Shown: positions 1 to 8,408, counted from the stretch's first letter. The stretch is 22,406 nt of DNA from 40CM-4-69-5 sp036556905 (GCA_036556905.1 DATBIM010000016.1:1-22406); one strand, 5' to 3'. Made by a program: numbers and translations. Notes: generated from the letters alone by a model not told the origin.

Positions 1-9
1 TGAGTCCCA

Positions 10-1155
10 ATGACCACGTACCGCCGCATCTCCGCCGACTGCCACATCGACCTGCCCATGCTCCCGCCGGACATCTTCACGTCGAACGCGTCGGCGGCGC
101 TGAAGGACCGGATGCCGTACGTCACCGACGGCCCCGACGGCCCGTACTGGACGTGCAAGAACGGCGGCTCGTTCGGGCTGCTCAACGGGGTCGGCCCCGC
201 CGGCCAGAAGCTCGTCCCCGGCCAGAACTATCGCGTGGACAAGATGGCGGCGACCGGCCTTTACGAGGACGGCGCGAAGGGCCATCGCCGCCCCACCGAC
301 CCCGCCCTCCGCAAGAAGGACATGGAGCGTGACGGCGTCGACGCCGAGGTGATCTTCGGCATCCTCGGCGCGGCCACGCGGCTCAACGATCCGGTGGCGG
401 CCAACGAGATGTTTCGCATCTACAACGACTGGCTCGTCGACTTCTGCAAGCACGATCCGGCGCGGTTCATCGGCCTGGCCTGCCTGCCCTACGGCGACAT
501 CGACGCAGCGGTGAAGGAGATCCATCGCGTGGCCAAGCTGGGTCTCCGCGGCCTCGAGCTCTCCTGCTCCTGGGACATGGAGCCCATGTGGCATCCCGTG
601 TGGGAACCCTTGTGGCAGGCGGTCAACGAGGTCGGGCTACCGCTGCATTTTCACACGTTCCCCTCGCTGCCCCGGGACAAGATGGACCAGCAGAAGGGGC
701 TGACCCGGCGGGCGGCCTTCTTCACCAGCGTCGCCGGCTTCCAGATGAACCTGATCAACATCGTGGCCGCCGTCATCGGCAGTGCGGTCCTCGAGCGCTA
801 TCCGAACCTTCGCCTCTCGTTCGGGGAGAGCGGGATCGGCTGGCTGCCCTACGCGCTGGACCGGATGGACTTCGAGTGGGAGGATCGCTTCCGCGACCTC
901 GGCCTCAGGATGAAGCCCAGCGACTACTGGCGCCGGCAGTGCAAGGCCACCTTCCAGTTCGACCGGATCGGCACCAAGCTCATCGACGACATCGGGGTGG
1001 AGACGCTGATGTGGGGCTCCGATTACCCGCACCCCGACGGCGTGTGGCCGGAGTCCTCGAAGTACATCGCCGAGCAGTTTGGCCACCTGCCCCCGGACGT
1101 CGTCCACAAGATCACCTGCGAGAACGCCGGGAGGTTCTACGGGCTGATCACCTAG
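10..1155 (+). CDS. Amidohydrolase family protein (amidohydrolase-2 / ACMSD-like metal-dependent hydrolase or decarboxylase)
   Basis: The 381-residue protein has the layout of the amidohydrolase-2 family, TIM-barrel enzymes that hydrolyse C-N/C-O bonds or decarboxylate aromatic acids using a divalent metal. Visible marks are an N-terminal SADCHID segment (H12; the usual HxH is here H-x-D), the barrel strand LPLHFHTF (H213, H215), the segment FGESGIGWLPYALDRMD (E273) and the late strand WGSDYPHPDG with the expected catalytic Asp (D338). ATG at 10 is the first start; a TGA at 1-3 may end an upstream gene. It converges with and overlaps by 8 nt the minus-strand oxidoreductase. Family knowledge permits either hydrolase or decarboxylase chemistry, for example resorcylate-type. 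The neighbouring VOC and TPP enzymes favour a small aromatic or carboxylate substrate, but that is inference. Confidence 0.85.
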   Translation: MTTYRRISADCHIDLPMLPPDIFTSNASAALKDRMPYVTDGPDGPYWTCKNGGSFGLLNGVGPAGQKLVPGQNYRVDKMAATGLYEDGAKGHRRPTDPALRKKDMERDGVDAEVIFGILGAATRLNDPVAANEMFRIYNDWLVDFCKHDPARFIGLACLPYGDIDAAVKEIHRVAKLGLRGLELSCSWDMEPMWHPVWEPLWQAVNEVGLPLHFHTFPSLPRDKMDQQKGLTRRAAFFTSVAGFQMNLINIVAAVIGSAVLERYPNLRLSFGESGIGWLPYALDRMDFEWEDRFRDLGLRMKPSDYWRRQCKATFQFDRIGTKLIDDIGVETLMWGSDYPHPDGVWPESSKYIAEQFGHLPPDVVHKITCENAGRFYGLIT

Positions 1156-2167
1156 CTGAGGACCGCGCCACCTCGACGGCGCGTCCGGTGTCCGACGACT
1201 GCACGATCGCCTCCAGCACGGCGATGTTGGCCACGCCCACTTCGCCGTCCGTCTCCGGTCTGGCACCGTCCCGCACGCAGCGCGCGAACTCGGCCAGCTC
1301 CTCGACGATCGGATCGGCCGGCGTGAGAGGCACTTCGGTGCGCTCCCGCTGGCCCCGGCGGGCGACGAGAAGCCGGGCGCCGTCCGCCTCCAGCCAGGCC
1401 TGGGCTTCCGTGCCGTGCAGCGTCATGGTGGAGCCCCGGTTGGCGTGCACCCACGAGGTCCCGAGGTAGCCGAGGGCGCCGGAGGCGAACTCGAACAGGA
1501 TGGAAGTGGTGTCGTCGATCTCGGCGTCCTGGAGGGCCACCCGCCGCGAGAACGCCGTCACCCGGGCGATGGGGCCCAGCAAGTACTGGTAGCTGTCCAC
1601 GTGGTGGATGCCCAGGTTGGTCATGGCGCCGCCCGGCGTCTCGGCGCGAACCAGGCGCCAGGCGCCGGGCTTGAAGGAAAAGCCGATGTCGGCCGAGAAG
1701 TTGCCCTCGATCTGCACCGCCCGTCCCAGGGTCCCCTCGTCGATGAGACGCTTGAGGGCCCGACTGGCCGGCGCCCGGCGGCGCTGATGGCCCACCGCCA
1801 GCACGACCTTGGCCTGGCGACAGGTGTCGGCGGCGCGCCGGGCATCGGCGAGCGTGAGCGTGAACGGCTTCTCCACGAACACGTGCTTGCCGCTCTTGCC
1901 GGCGGCCACGATCTGCTCGGCGTGGGCGGCGTGGGGCGTCGTGATGATGACGGCCTCCACCTCGCGATCGGCCAGGACCGCCTCCAGGCTCGGCAGGTCG
2001 CGGCACCCATAGGCCTTGGCGAAGGCCGCGCGATTCTCGGGCGAGCGGCTGGTGCAGGCGACGTAGGTCAGCCCGGTTCCCTTGGCGGCGGCGTCGGCAA
2101 GGGTCTTGCCCCAGCCCCCGACACCGATGGCAGCCACGCGGACGGGGCGGCTCGGCTCAGCGGGCAT
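1148..2167 (-). CDS. Gfo/Idh/MocA family NAD(P)-dependent oxidoreductase
   Basis: This 339-residue protein has an N-terminal Rossmann fold (VAAIGVGGWG, glycine motif at residues 16-20), followed by the family EKP signature at 99-101 (VFVEKPFTLTLADA), whose Lys is normally catalytic. The C-terminal GFO_IDH_MocA domain carries the segment NLGIHHVDSYQYLLG (H188/H189, D191); the family often has Asp where N184 lies. Members oxidise or reduce a ring or side-chain hydroxyl of sugars, inositols or related compounds with NAD(P). ATG at 2165-2167 overlaps the end of the upstream VOC gene by 11 nt, so the two are translationally coupled, and it has GGGAG about 6 nt before it. It is the last gene of the operon. 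Substrate unknown. Confidence 0.9.
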   Translation of the reverse strand: MPAEPSRPVRVAAIGVGGWGKTLADAAAKGTGLTYVACTSRSPENRAAFAKAYGCRDLPSLEAVLADREVEAVIITTPHAAHAEQIVAAGKSGKHVFVEKPFTLTLADARRAADTCRQAKVVLAVGHQRRRAPASRALKRLIDEGTLGRAVQIEGNFSADIGFSFKPGAWRLVRAETPGGAMTNLGIHHVDSYQYLLGPIARVTAFSRRVALQDAEIDDTTSILFEFASGALGYLGTSWVHANRGSTMTLHGTEAQAWLEADGARLLVARRGQRERTEVPLTPADPIVEELAEFARCVRDGARPETDGEVGVANIAVLEAIVQSSDTGRAVEVARSSAR

Positions 2168-2705
2168 TGGCCACTCCCATGCGCTGCGCCTGCTGCTCCC
2201 GCCAGTCGGCGCGGGACACGAATCCCGGACGGTTCCGGCAGATCGCCTCCGTCTTCGCCACGATGGCCTCCACGGGCGCCTCGATGTCGAAGGGCTCGGC
2301 GAAGGGTTGTGGCGTGTGCCACGGGGTATCGACGAAGAGCTCGACCCGGTTGCCCTCGGGATCGGGGAAGTACACCGACCAGGCGTTGCCGTGGGTGACG
2401 ATGCGAAACTCCTTCACGCCCTCCGCTCGCATCCGGGCGTACATGGTCTTGAGCTCGGCGAGGGTGGGCACCTTGAAGGAGATCTGGTTGACCACGTTGT
2501 AGTCCACGCCGGGCGGTCGGCCCGTCACCAGGACGATCTGGTGGTGTTGATCGGGATCACGCGACAGGAAGAGCAGGGTGGGGCCGTCCCGCAGCGCTCC
2601 CTTGTCCATGACGAGCAGGCCGAGGACCCGCGTGTAGAAGTCCTCCATGCGGGGCAGATCGGTCACGTGAATCCCGAGGTGGCTGAACACGGCGGGTGTC
2701 GTCAT
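2157..2705 (-). CDS. VOC superfamily protein (glyoxalase / extradiol dioxygenase-like fold)
   Basis: The 182-residue protein shows the vicinal-oxygen-chelate pattern. It opens with FSHLGIHVTDLPRMEDFYTR (metal ligand candidate H13), has a second His in PDQHHQIVLV (about H55), and ends the second module with DPEGNRVELFVDT (E122). These are the usual positions for a 2-His-1-Glu metal site. Family members include glyoxalases, catechol 2,3-dioxygenases, epimerases and resistance proteins; the sequence does not say which. I chose ATG at 2703-2705 because GGAGGAG lies a normal distance upstream; a GTG 6 nt earlier would sit on that ribosome-binding site. It lies about 55 nt downstream of livF and overlaps the next oxidoreductase gene, consistent with an operon. 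The C-terminal tail after residue 130 is unassigned. Confidence 0.85.
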   Translation of the reverse strand: MTTPAVFSHLGIHVTDLPRMEDFYTRVLGLLVMDKGALRDGPTLLFLSRDPDQHHQIVLVTGRPPGVDYNVVNQISFKVPTLAELKTMYARMRAEGVKEFRIVTHGNAWSVYFPDPEGNRVELFVDTPWHTPQPFAEPFDIEAPVEAIVAKTEAICRNRPGFVSRADWREQQAQRMGVANAR

Positions 2706-2760
2706 CGTCACTCCTCCACGAAGCGGTTGAGCGCTCGAGGATTTTACCCCATCGCCGCCA

Positions 2761-3468
2761 TCACGCCTCGCCCAGATAGGCCTGGCGCAGATGCGACCGG
2801 GCCAACAGCTCGGCCGGCCGTCCCTCGGTGAGGATGCGCCCCTCCTCGAGGACGTAGGCCCGTTCGGCGATCTCCAAGCCTTTCACGACGTTCTGCTCGA
2901 TCAACAGAATCGAGACACCGCCGGCGTGAATCGCGCGGATGATCTCGAACAGCTGGTCCACGACCGCCGGGGCCAGGCCCAGCGAGGGCTCATCGAACAG
3001 CAGCAGCCGCGGCCGGGCCATCAACGCCCGCCCGATGGCCAGCATCTGCTGCTGGCCGCCGGAGAGCGAGCCCGCGCGCTGGCGCCTCCGCTCGCGCAGG
3101 ATGGGGAACATCTCGAATACCCGGGCCAGGCTCTCGGCCCGCGCGCGCCGGGCCTCGGGGCGGTAGCAGCCGATGTCGAGGTTCTCTTCCACGGTCATGC
3201 CCCCGAAGAGCCGCCGCCCCTCGGGCACCAGGGCCACGCCGTGGCGACACATCTGGTGGGCGCCGGCCTCGGTGACGTCCACGCCCTCGAACCGGACGGC
3301 GCCGCCCCGAATGGGTAGCAGCCGCGCGATGGCGTTGACCAGCGTCGTCTTGCCGGCGCCGTTGGGACCGACCACGGCCACCAGCTCGGCCGCCGCGACC
3401 CGCAGCGAGACGTCCCACAACGCCGGCGCATCGCCATAGGTGACGTGCAGGCCCTCAACGTCCAGCAT
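2761..3468 (-). CDS. livF: Branched-chain amino acid-type ABC transporter ATP-binding protein LivF
   Basis: The 235-residue ABC ATPase has the usual LivF length. Walker A is GPNGAGKTT (34-42), the signature is LSGGQQQMLAIGRALM (from 135), and Walker B is LLLFDEPSLGL with E160, followed by a switch His region in ILLIEQNV. The ATG at 3466-3468 gives the canonical LivF N-terminus MLDVEGLHVTYGDAPAL. The frame is open for 26 more codons upstream, but those lie inside the preceding gene. It overlaps livM-livG by 14 nt, so coupled translation is likely. With the fused LivG half it should form the cytoplasmic ATPase pair of a HAAT-type importer. HAAT systems carry branched-chain amino acids but also amides, urea and aromatic acids, so the name describes family, not proven substrate. 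Confidence 0.95.
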   Translation of the reverse strand: MLDVEGLHVTYGDAPALWDVSLRVAAAELVAVVGPNGAGKTTLVNAIARLLPIRGGAVRFEGVDVTEAGAHQMCRHGVALVPEGRRLFGGMTVEENLDIGCYRPEARRARAESLARVFEMFPILRERRRQRAGSLSGGQQQMLAIGRALMARPRLLLFDEPSLGLAPAVVDQLFEIIRAIHAGGVSILLIEQNVVKGLEIAERAYVLEEGRILTEGRPAELLARSHLRQAYLGEA

Positions 3469-5227
3469 GGGGCTTCCCCAGGTAGGCGCTGACCACGTCA
3501 GCCCGGCGGACCACCTCGTGGGGCCGGCCCTCGGCGATGACCTCACCGTGGTTCAGCACCACCAGGCGGTCGGTGAGGTCGAGGACAGCCCGCATGACGT
3601 GCTCGATGAAGATGATGGTCGCGCCCCGCTCCCGGATGGCCCGCACCAGGGCGATCGCGTCGGCCATCTCGGCGGGCGTGAGCCCCGACAGCACCTCGTC
3701 GAGGAGAACCAGGCGGGGCGCCGAGGCCAGCGCCCGGGCCAGCTCCAGGAACTTGCGCTGGTGCAGGTTCAGCTCGGCGGGCAGCGCGCGGGCGCGGCCC
3801 TCGAGCCCCACGAACGTGAGCCAGCGTCGCGCCTCCCGCTCGGCCGCGGCCCGGCTCAGCGCGCTGGCACCGAACATCCCGGCCAGGGCGACATTGTCGA
3901 GCACGCTCAGGCGGGCGAACGGCCGCGGGATCTGGTACGTCCGGGCGATGCCCAGCTGCGCGATCCGATGGCCCTCCTCGGCGGCGAGATTGCGGTCAGC
4001 GAAGAGAATGCGGCCGGCGTCCGCGCGATAGTAACCGCTGATCACGTTGATCAGCGTCGATTTTCCCGAGCCGTTCGGGCCCACCAGGCCCAGGATCTCC
4101 CCCGCCCGCAATTCCAGACTCACGCCGGCCAGGGCCTGCACCCCGGCGAAGGCCTTGCGCACGCTGTCGCAGCGGAGCAGCGGGCTCGAGCCCGGCGCCG
4201 GCCGTGGCTCCGCCGCCGGTCGTGGCGGGGACGCCGTTCTCGGCTCCGGGGCTGTGGCCGCCGGGGCGTCGGGCTGAGCGGCGGGGCGGCGGCTCCGCCC
4301 GCGGGGCAGCAGCCCGACGACACCCTGGGGCAGGAACAGGATCACCGCGATCAGCGTCAGGCCGGTGACGGCCCGGCCCACCACCGCCTGCTCGCCTCCC
4401 ACGAACAGGTAGGTCAGGACCGTGACGAAGGTGGCCCCGACGGCTGGTCCCAGCCAGTGCCGGGCGCCGCCCAGCACGCTCATGAGCACGACGAAGAGCG
4501 GCACCGTGATCGAGAACGTCTCGGCCACCGTGACGTAGGTCACGAAGATTGCCTGGATCCCTCCCGCGACTCCGGCCAGCAGGCAGGACAGGCCGAAGGC
4601 CAGGAGCTTGCCGCGATAGGTCGGCACGCCCAGCACCTCGGCCACATCCTCATCGTCGTGAATCGCGAGCAGGCCCCGGCCGAAGCGGGAGCGCTGGATC
4701 AGCCAGGCCGTGGCCACGGACAGCACGGCCACGCCGAGCCCGAGCACGTAGATCGTGGTCGTCGGCGAGCCGAAGAGCCGGGGAATGGGCACGCCGCTGA
4801 GGTAGACGCCGGGCCCGCCGTCGATCGGGGTGTTGAGCACGATGGTGGCCAGGACGAAGGTGACGGCCAGCGTCAGGAGCGCGAACAGCTCGCCCCGCAG
4901 CCGGCGCACCCGGAACACCACGGCGCCGATGCCGACGCCGAGCGTTGCCGCGACCAGGCCCGCCGCCGGCAGCGTCCACATGAACGGCACGCCGTAGGTG
5001 GCGGCCAGCGCGGCCGTCGTGTACATGCCAGCGCCGAAGAAGGCGCCGTGCCCGAACGACACGTAGCCGGTGAAGCCGCCGAGGAGAGCCCACGACGTGG
5101 CCAGGGCGATCCAGTGGAAGATCAAGTAGAGGAAGGATTCGACGAAGGCCGGCGGCTCGAGGACCGGCAGCAGGGCCAGAACGATTCCCACCACGAGGAA
5201 CCCGACCAGCCCCGTCGCCGGCTGCAT
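3455..5227 (-). CDS. livM-livG: Fused LivM permease / LivG ATP-binding protein of a HAAT-type ABC importer
   Basis: One 590-residue chain joins two normally separate subunits. Residues about 1-310 are a LivM permease: multiple membrane segments, the YVSFGHGAFFGAGMYTTAAL motif and the cytoplasmic EAA-like loop around EDVAEVLGVPTYRGKLLAF. Residues about 311-348 are a Pro/Ala/Arg-rich linker. Residues about 349-590 are LivG, with Walker A GPNGSGKST (383-391), a divergent signature LNLHQRKFLELARALA (from 486) in place of LSxGQ, and Walker B LVLLDEVLSGL followed by switch His in IIFIEHVMRAVLD. ATG at 5225-5227 comes 1 nt after the livH stop; in-frame codons further upstream lie within livH and read as low-complexity Ser/Arg/Cys. 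Such fusions are known in HAAT systems. The atypical signature is seen in some LivG-like proteins and need not mean inactivity. Confidence 0.92.
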   Translation of the reverse strand: MQPATGLVGFLVVGIVLALLPVLEPPAFVESFLYLIFHWIALATSWALLGGFTGYVSFGHGAFFGAGMYTTAALAATYGVPFMWTLPAAGLVAATLGVGIGAVVFRVRRLRGELFALLTLAVTFVLATIVLNTPIDGGPGVYLSGVPIPRLFGSPTTTIYVLGLGVAVLSVATAWLIQRSRFGRGLLAIHDDEDVAEVLGVPTYRGKLLAFGLSCLLAGVAGGIQAIFVTYVTVAETFSITVPLFVVLMSVLGGARHWLGPAVGATFVTVLTYLFVGGEQAVVGRAVTGLTLIAVILFLPQGVVGLLPRGRSRRPAAQPDAPAATAPEPRTASPPRPAAEPRPAPGSSPLLRCDSVRKAFAGVQALAGVSLELRAGEILGLVGPNGSGKSTLINVISGYYRADAGRILFADRNLAAEEGHRIAQLGIARTYQIPRPFARLSVLDNVALAGMFGASALSRAAAEREARRWLTFVGLEGRARALPAELNLHQRKFLELARALASAPRLVLLDEVLSGLTPAEMADAIALVRAIRERGATIIFIEHVMRAVLDLTDRLVVLNHGEVIAEGRPHEVVRRADVVSAYLGKPHAGR

Positions 5228-5228
5228 C

Positions 5229-6074
5229 TCAGATCCGGTCGGGACGCAGCAGCAGCACGAGGATGAGGAGCGCGAAGGAGACGAGCGGCGCCCACGAGGG
5301 CGCCGTGACCGCCATCGTGATCGCCTCGATGACCCCAACGCCCAGGCCGGCCAGCACGGGCCCCAGCGGATTGCCGAGCCGGCCCAGGATGACGACGGCG
5401 AAGACCACGCCGATCCAGGCGTAGATCTGGGCGGGGGCGAGCGTGTAGATGAGCGCCACGAAGGCGCCGGCGATGCCGGAATAAGCAGCGCCGACCCCGG
5501 AGAGCAGCAGGGCCAGCCGTCGGTGGTCGATGCCGAAGGCGGCCGCCATGCCAGGATCCTCGGCCCCGGCCCGCATGGCCTTGCCCACGTAGGTGAACCG
5601 GAGCCAGGCCCACGTGGCCAGCGACAGGGCCACGGCGATCGCCAGCATGAGCGCCTCGGTCAGCGGGACGAAGAGTGGCCCCAGGCGGAGTGACACGGTC
5701 GCGTGCTCGAGCCGGCGAAAGTCCGCCGTCCACACCCACTGGATGAACGCCTCGATAACCACGGTGATGCCGAAGGTGACGAGCAGCGAGGCGAACTCGC
5801 CCACCCGGAATCGGATGAACGCGGCTTGCAGGGCCACGCCGAGGCCGAAGAAGACGGGGACGATCAGCAGCATCGCCAGATACGGACTGAGCCCGCCCAC
5901 GGCCGCCAGGTGGTAGGTGAGGTAGGCGCCCAGGAACACGAGGGCGAAGTGCGCCAGGTTGATCAGACGCAGCAGGCCCCACGACAGGCTCAGCCCGAGC
6001 CCGAGCAAGCCGTAGAGCCCACCGATGAAGAGCCCGGAGAGGATCGACTGCCCGAGGAGGGTCAGGCTGGGCAT
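5229..6074 (-). CDS. livH: HAAT-type ABC transporter permease LivH
   Basis: The 281-residue, strongly hydrophobic protein has about eight membrane segments and the LivH start pattern LSGLFIGGLYGLLGLGLSLSWGLLRLINLAHFALVFLGAY. The cytoplasmic loop with YVGKAMRAGAEDPGMAAAFGID is the EAA-type segment that contacts the ATPase subunits. It is the inner-membrane partner of the LivM half encoded next, with 1 nt between the genes. The ATG at 6072-6074 is the first start after the upstream hairpin and gives normal family length. No substrate-binding protein gene accompanies the transporter here, so it must come from elsewhere or lie beyond the window. Confidence 0.94.
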   Translation of the reverse strand: MPSLTLLGQSILSGLFIGGLYGLLGLGLSLSWGLLRLINLAHFALVFLGAYLTYHLAAVGGLSPYLAMLLIVPVFFGLGVALQAAFIRFRVGEFASLLVTFGITVVIEAFIQWVWTADFRRLEHATVSLRLGPLFVPLTEALMLAIAVALSLATWAWLRFTYVGKAMRAGAEDPGMAAAFGIDHRRLALLLSGVGAAYSGIAGAFVALIYTLAPAQIYAWIGVVFAVVILGRLGNPLGPVLAGLGVGVIEAITMAVTAPSWAPLVSFALLILVLLLRPDRI

Positions 6075-6083
6075 GGGAAGGGT

Positions 6084-6113
6084 GGCGGGCCGGGCAGCCT
6101 TTCCCGGCCCGCC
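6084..6113 (-). terminator. Strong GC-rich hairpin between the GlcG-like gene and livH
   Basis: A perfect 11-bp inverted repeat, GGCGGGCCGGG at 6084-6094 and CCCGGCCCGCC at 6103-6113, encloses an 8-nt loop. It begins 10 nt after the stop of the upstream gene. There is no T-run after it on the minus strand, so it is not a classical terminator. It could attenuate read-through or protect the upstream mRNA end and so set the ratio of upstream genes to transporter. Confidence 0.55.
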
Positions 6114-6123
6114 GCAACGACCC

Positions 6124-6615
6124 TTACTTCAAGGACTCGGTCCCCGCCCGCGCGATCTGAGCATCCTGCTCGCCGGTCACCCCGGAGACTCCGATCGCAC
6201 CGACGATCTTACCGTCGAGCACGAGGGGAATCCCGCCCTCGAGCGGGCTGGCGCCGGAGAGCCGGAGCAGGCGCATGTTGGCGCCCCCCTTCTCGACGAG
6301 ATCCTGGAAGACCTTGGTGGGCCGGCGGAAGGCGACGGCCGAATAGGCCTTGTCCTTCGCGACCTCGACGCTGCCGAACTGGGCGCCGTCGAGGCGCTGG
6401 ACCAGCACGAGGTTGCCCCCGGAATCCAGGATGGTGATGACCACCGGCCACTTGTTCTTCATCGCCTCGGCCTCGGCGCCGGCCGCCACTTTCTTGGCCT
6501 GGGCCAGGGTGATCGGGGGACCATACTGCGGCGGCCCCTGGGCGTTCGTCGCGGTGGCCGCGAAGAGCACCACGCCCCCGACGACCAGAGAGAGGATCAT
6601 CCTGTGCATTCTCAT
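6124..6615 (-). CDS. Secreted GlcG/HbpS family heme-binding-like protein
   Basis: The 163-residue protein has a signal peptide (about residues 1-26, MRMHRMILSLVVGGVVLFAA..NAQG) followed by a GlcG/HbpS (DUF336) domain: ITLAQAKKVAAGAEAEAMKN, the VVITILDSGGNLVLVQRLDGA strand, KAYSAVAFRRPTKVF and the glycine-rich end EGGIPLVLDGKIVGAIGVSG. HbpS binds heme in Streptomyces, while many family members near catabolic genes have no proven ligand. ATG at 6613-6615 is preceded by AAGGAGGAG at good spacing; the frame extends upstream but only into the TPP enzyme gene. It lies 31 nt downstream of the TPP enzyme, the usual neighbourhood for this family, and ahead of the transporter. A periplasmic ligand-binding or chaperone role is an inference. 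Confidence 0.88.
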   Translation of the reverse strand: MRMHRMILSLVVGGVVLFAATATNAQGPPQYGPPITLAQAKKVAAGAEAEAMKNKWPVVITILDSGGNLVLVQRLDGAQFGSVEVAKDKAYSAVAFRRPTKVFQDLVEKGGANMRLLRLSGASPLEGGIPLVLDGKIVGAIGVSGVTGEQDAQIARAGTESLK

Positions 6616-6646
6616 GGGTCTCCTCCTTGTGGGCCTGGGTTGAGGG

Positions 6647-8383
6647 TTATGCCGGCCTGGGGCTGTTGATCGGCTGAAGCGCCATGGCCACGAGGGCCAC
6701 CCGCCCGCGCGCGACGGCCGCGAGCCCCCGCTCGAGCGCGGCCCGGACCTGGCCGGGGTCCTCGACGAGCTCGCCGTGGCCATCGAAGGCGCGCGCGATG
6801 GCCGGATAGTCGGGGCGCGGCGCGATGGAGGTGCCCACGAACGTGTTCGACTGCACGGCCCAGCCCTCGGGGTAGTGGCGCACCACGCCCGATTTCTGCG
6901 AGAGGTAGCCGGAGTTGTCGAAGAGCACGATCAGGATCGGCATCCGGTGCTCCTGGCTGGCGCCCAGCGCGGCCAGCACCGGATTGTAGTTGAAGGAGCC
7001 GTCGCCGATCACCGCAATGACCGTCCGCTCGGGCGCCGCCGCCTTCACGCCGAGCGCGGTGCCCAGGCCGGTGCCCAGGCCGCCATAGCAGCCTGAAAAG
7101 AAGCTCCCCGGCTGCAGCCGATCGAGGAACCGGTGGATGTCCAGCCGGTGCGTGATGGTCTCGTCCACCACCACCGTGTTCGCCGGCATGACCTGGTTCA
7201 GCTCGTGGACGACCCAGCGGGTGTCGAGCGGCTTGCGGGTTGCCGCCGCCACGGCCTCGGCGCGCACGGCCGCCCGCCGCTCCTGGTGGCGCCGCTGCCA
7301 CCGCTCGATTGCGTCGGCCCGCTTGCCGGGGGCGATGCGCTCCCGCACGCGCTCGAGGAGCAGGGCCAGCGACGTCTCCAGACCGCCGGTGGCCACCAGA
7401 TCCGCGCGGTAACCCCAGAAGGGCAGCTGAGGCCGGAAGGGGTTGTCGGCCAGGACCACGACCTTCGTGCCGGGGCCCGGCGCGGAGGACGGCGGATGCC
7501 ACGGCGCGACAGCGCCCGCCAGGAAGACGACATCGGCGTCCTTGACATACGCGGCGACGTGGGTCGAGGGACCCACACCGGCGTAGAGCGGGTGCGTGCG
7601 GGGGAAATTCACGTAGCCGGGGTGCCAGCCCTCGACCACCGGGGCGCCGAGCAGCTCGGCGAGAGCGACGAGGTGCTCCACCGCCCCGACGCTGCGCCCG
7701 GCCTCCTCGGTCACGATGACCGGGCGAGCCGCCGCGCTGAGCGCCTGGGCCAGCGCGTCGATGGCCTCGGGCGACGCCGCCGGCTCGAGGGCGAAGCTCG
7801 CCGCCACCGGCGCGCTCGTCGTCATCGTCTCGAGCAGGTACTCCATGGGCACCGAGACGAAGACCGGACCCGGCGGGGCGGCTGCGGCCAGCTGGCAGGC
7901 CCGCTGGATGGTGCCGGGCAGGATCGCCGGCGCGTTCAGGGCGAAGCTCCATTTCACGCAGCGCTCGACCAGCCGTGTCGGCCCGCCCACGTCGGCCAGG
8001 AGCCGGAGCCACTGCTGGCCCAGGTCCTGGCCGGGGCCCTCGCTGAAGGCGATCGATTCGCCGGCCAGGACAACCATCGGGATCTGCTCGTGGAGCGCGG
8101 CCCGGAGCGCCATCCCCGCGTGCAGCGTGCCGACGGTCGTGTGGATCATCACCGCCGGCAGCTTCCCCGACGCCTTGGCGTAGCCGCTGGCCATAGCGAC
8201 CGCGATCTCCTCGTGGCGCGTCGAGCAATAGCGGGGGAACTCCCCGGCGGCGCCGGGCGGCTTGGCGAGGTGCTCCCAGATCGGCGACCACTCGGAGCCG
8301 GGCGAGGCGAAGATCCACTCCACGCCCATCCCCTTCAACAGGCGCAGAAGCGCTTCGGCTCCGCTCAGTCCCGTGGTGTCCAT
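6647..8383 (-). CDS. Thiamine pyrophosphate-dependent enzyme (acetolactate synthase / benzoylformate decarboxylase-like)
   Basis: The 578-residue protein has the three-domain layout of the POX/ALS family. The N-terminal Pyr domain contains RHEEIAVAMASGYA with the TPP-activating Glu at about 58. A central domain follows (about 190-330), then the C-terminal PP domain with GDGSFNYNP (GDG at 460) and the paired LFDNSGY (N490), i.e. NS where NN is usual. Such enzymes decarboxylate or ligate 2-keto acids in the cytoplasm. The ATG at 8381-8383 is chosen because a TTGACG-17-TAGACT promoter lies directly upstream; a GTG 60 nt earlier would fall upstream of that promoter. It is the first gene of the transporter operon. 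Whether the product is acetolactate-like or a simple decarboxylation product cannot be told. Confidence 0.9.
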   Translation of the reverse strand: MDTTGLSGAEALLRLLKGMGVEWIFASPGSEWSPIWEHLAKPPGAAGEFPRYCSTRHEEIAVAMASGYAKASGKLPAVMIHTTVGTLHAGMALRAALHEQIPMVVLAGESIAFSEGPGQDLGQQWLRLLADVGGPTRLVERCVKWSFALNAPAILPGTIQRACQLAAAAPPGPVFVSVPMEYLLETMTTSAPVAASFALEPAASPEAIDALAQALSAAARPVIVTEEAGRSVGAVEHLVALAELLGAPVVEGWHPGYVNFPRTHPLYAGVGPSTHVAAYVKDADVVFLAGAVAPWHPPSSAPGPGTKVVVLADNPFRPQLPFWGYRADLVATGGLETSLALLLERVRERIAPGKRADAIERWQRRHQERRAAVRAEAVAAATRKPLDTRWVVHELNQVMPANTVVVDETITHRLDIHRFLDRLQPGSFFSGCYGGLGTGLGTALGVKAAAPERTVIAVIGDGSFNYNPVLAALGASQEHRMPILIVLFDNSGYLSQKSGVVRHYPEGWAVQSNTFVGTSIAPRPDYPAIARAFDGHGELVEDPGQVRAALERGLAAVARGRVALVAMALQPINSPRPA

Positions 8384-8408
8384 GGTCGGCGTTGTCGTGA
8401 GCGCGGCG

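Noticed and set aside
3440..5266. A 608-codon plus-strand open frame opposite livM-livG
   Set aside because: Rich in Gln, Gly, Arg, His and Pro without any fold pattern; it is the antisense of a clear permease/ATPase gene in high-GC DNA.
6612..8318. A 568-codon minus-strand frame overlapping the TPP enzyme
   Set aside because: Arg/Gly/Ala/Pro-rich translation of the same strand in another frame; the TPP-enzyme frame has all family motifs.
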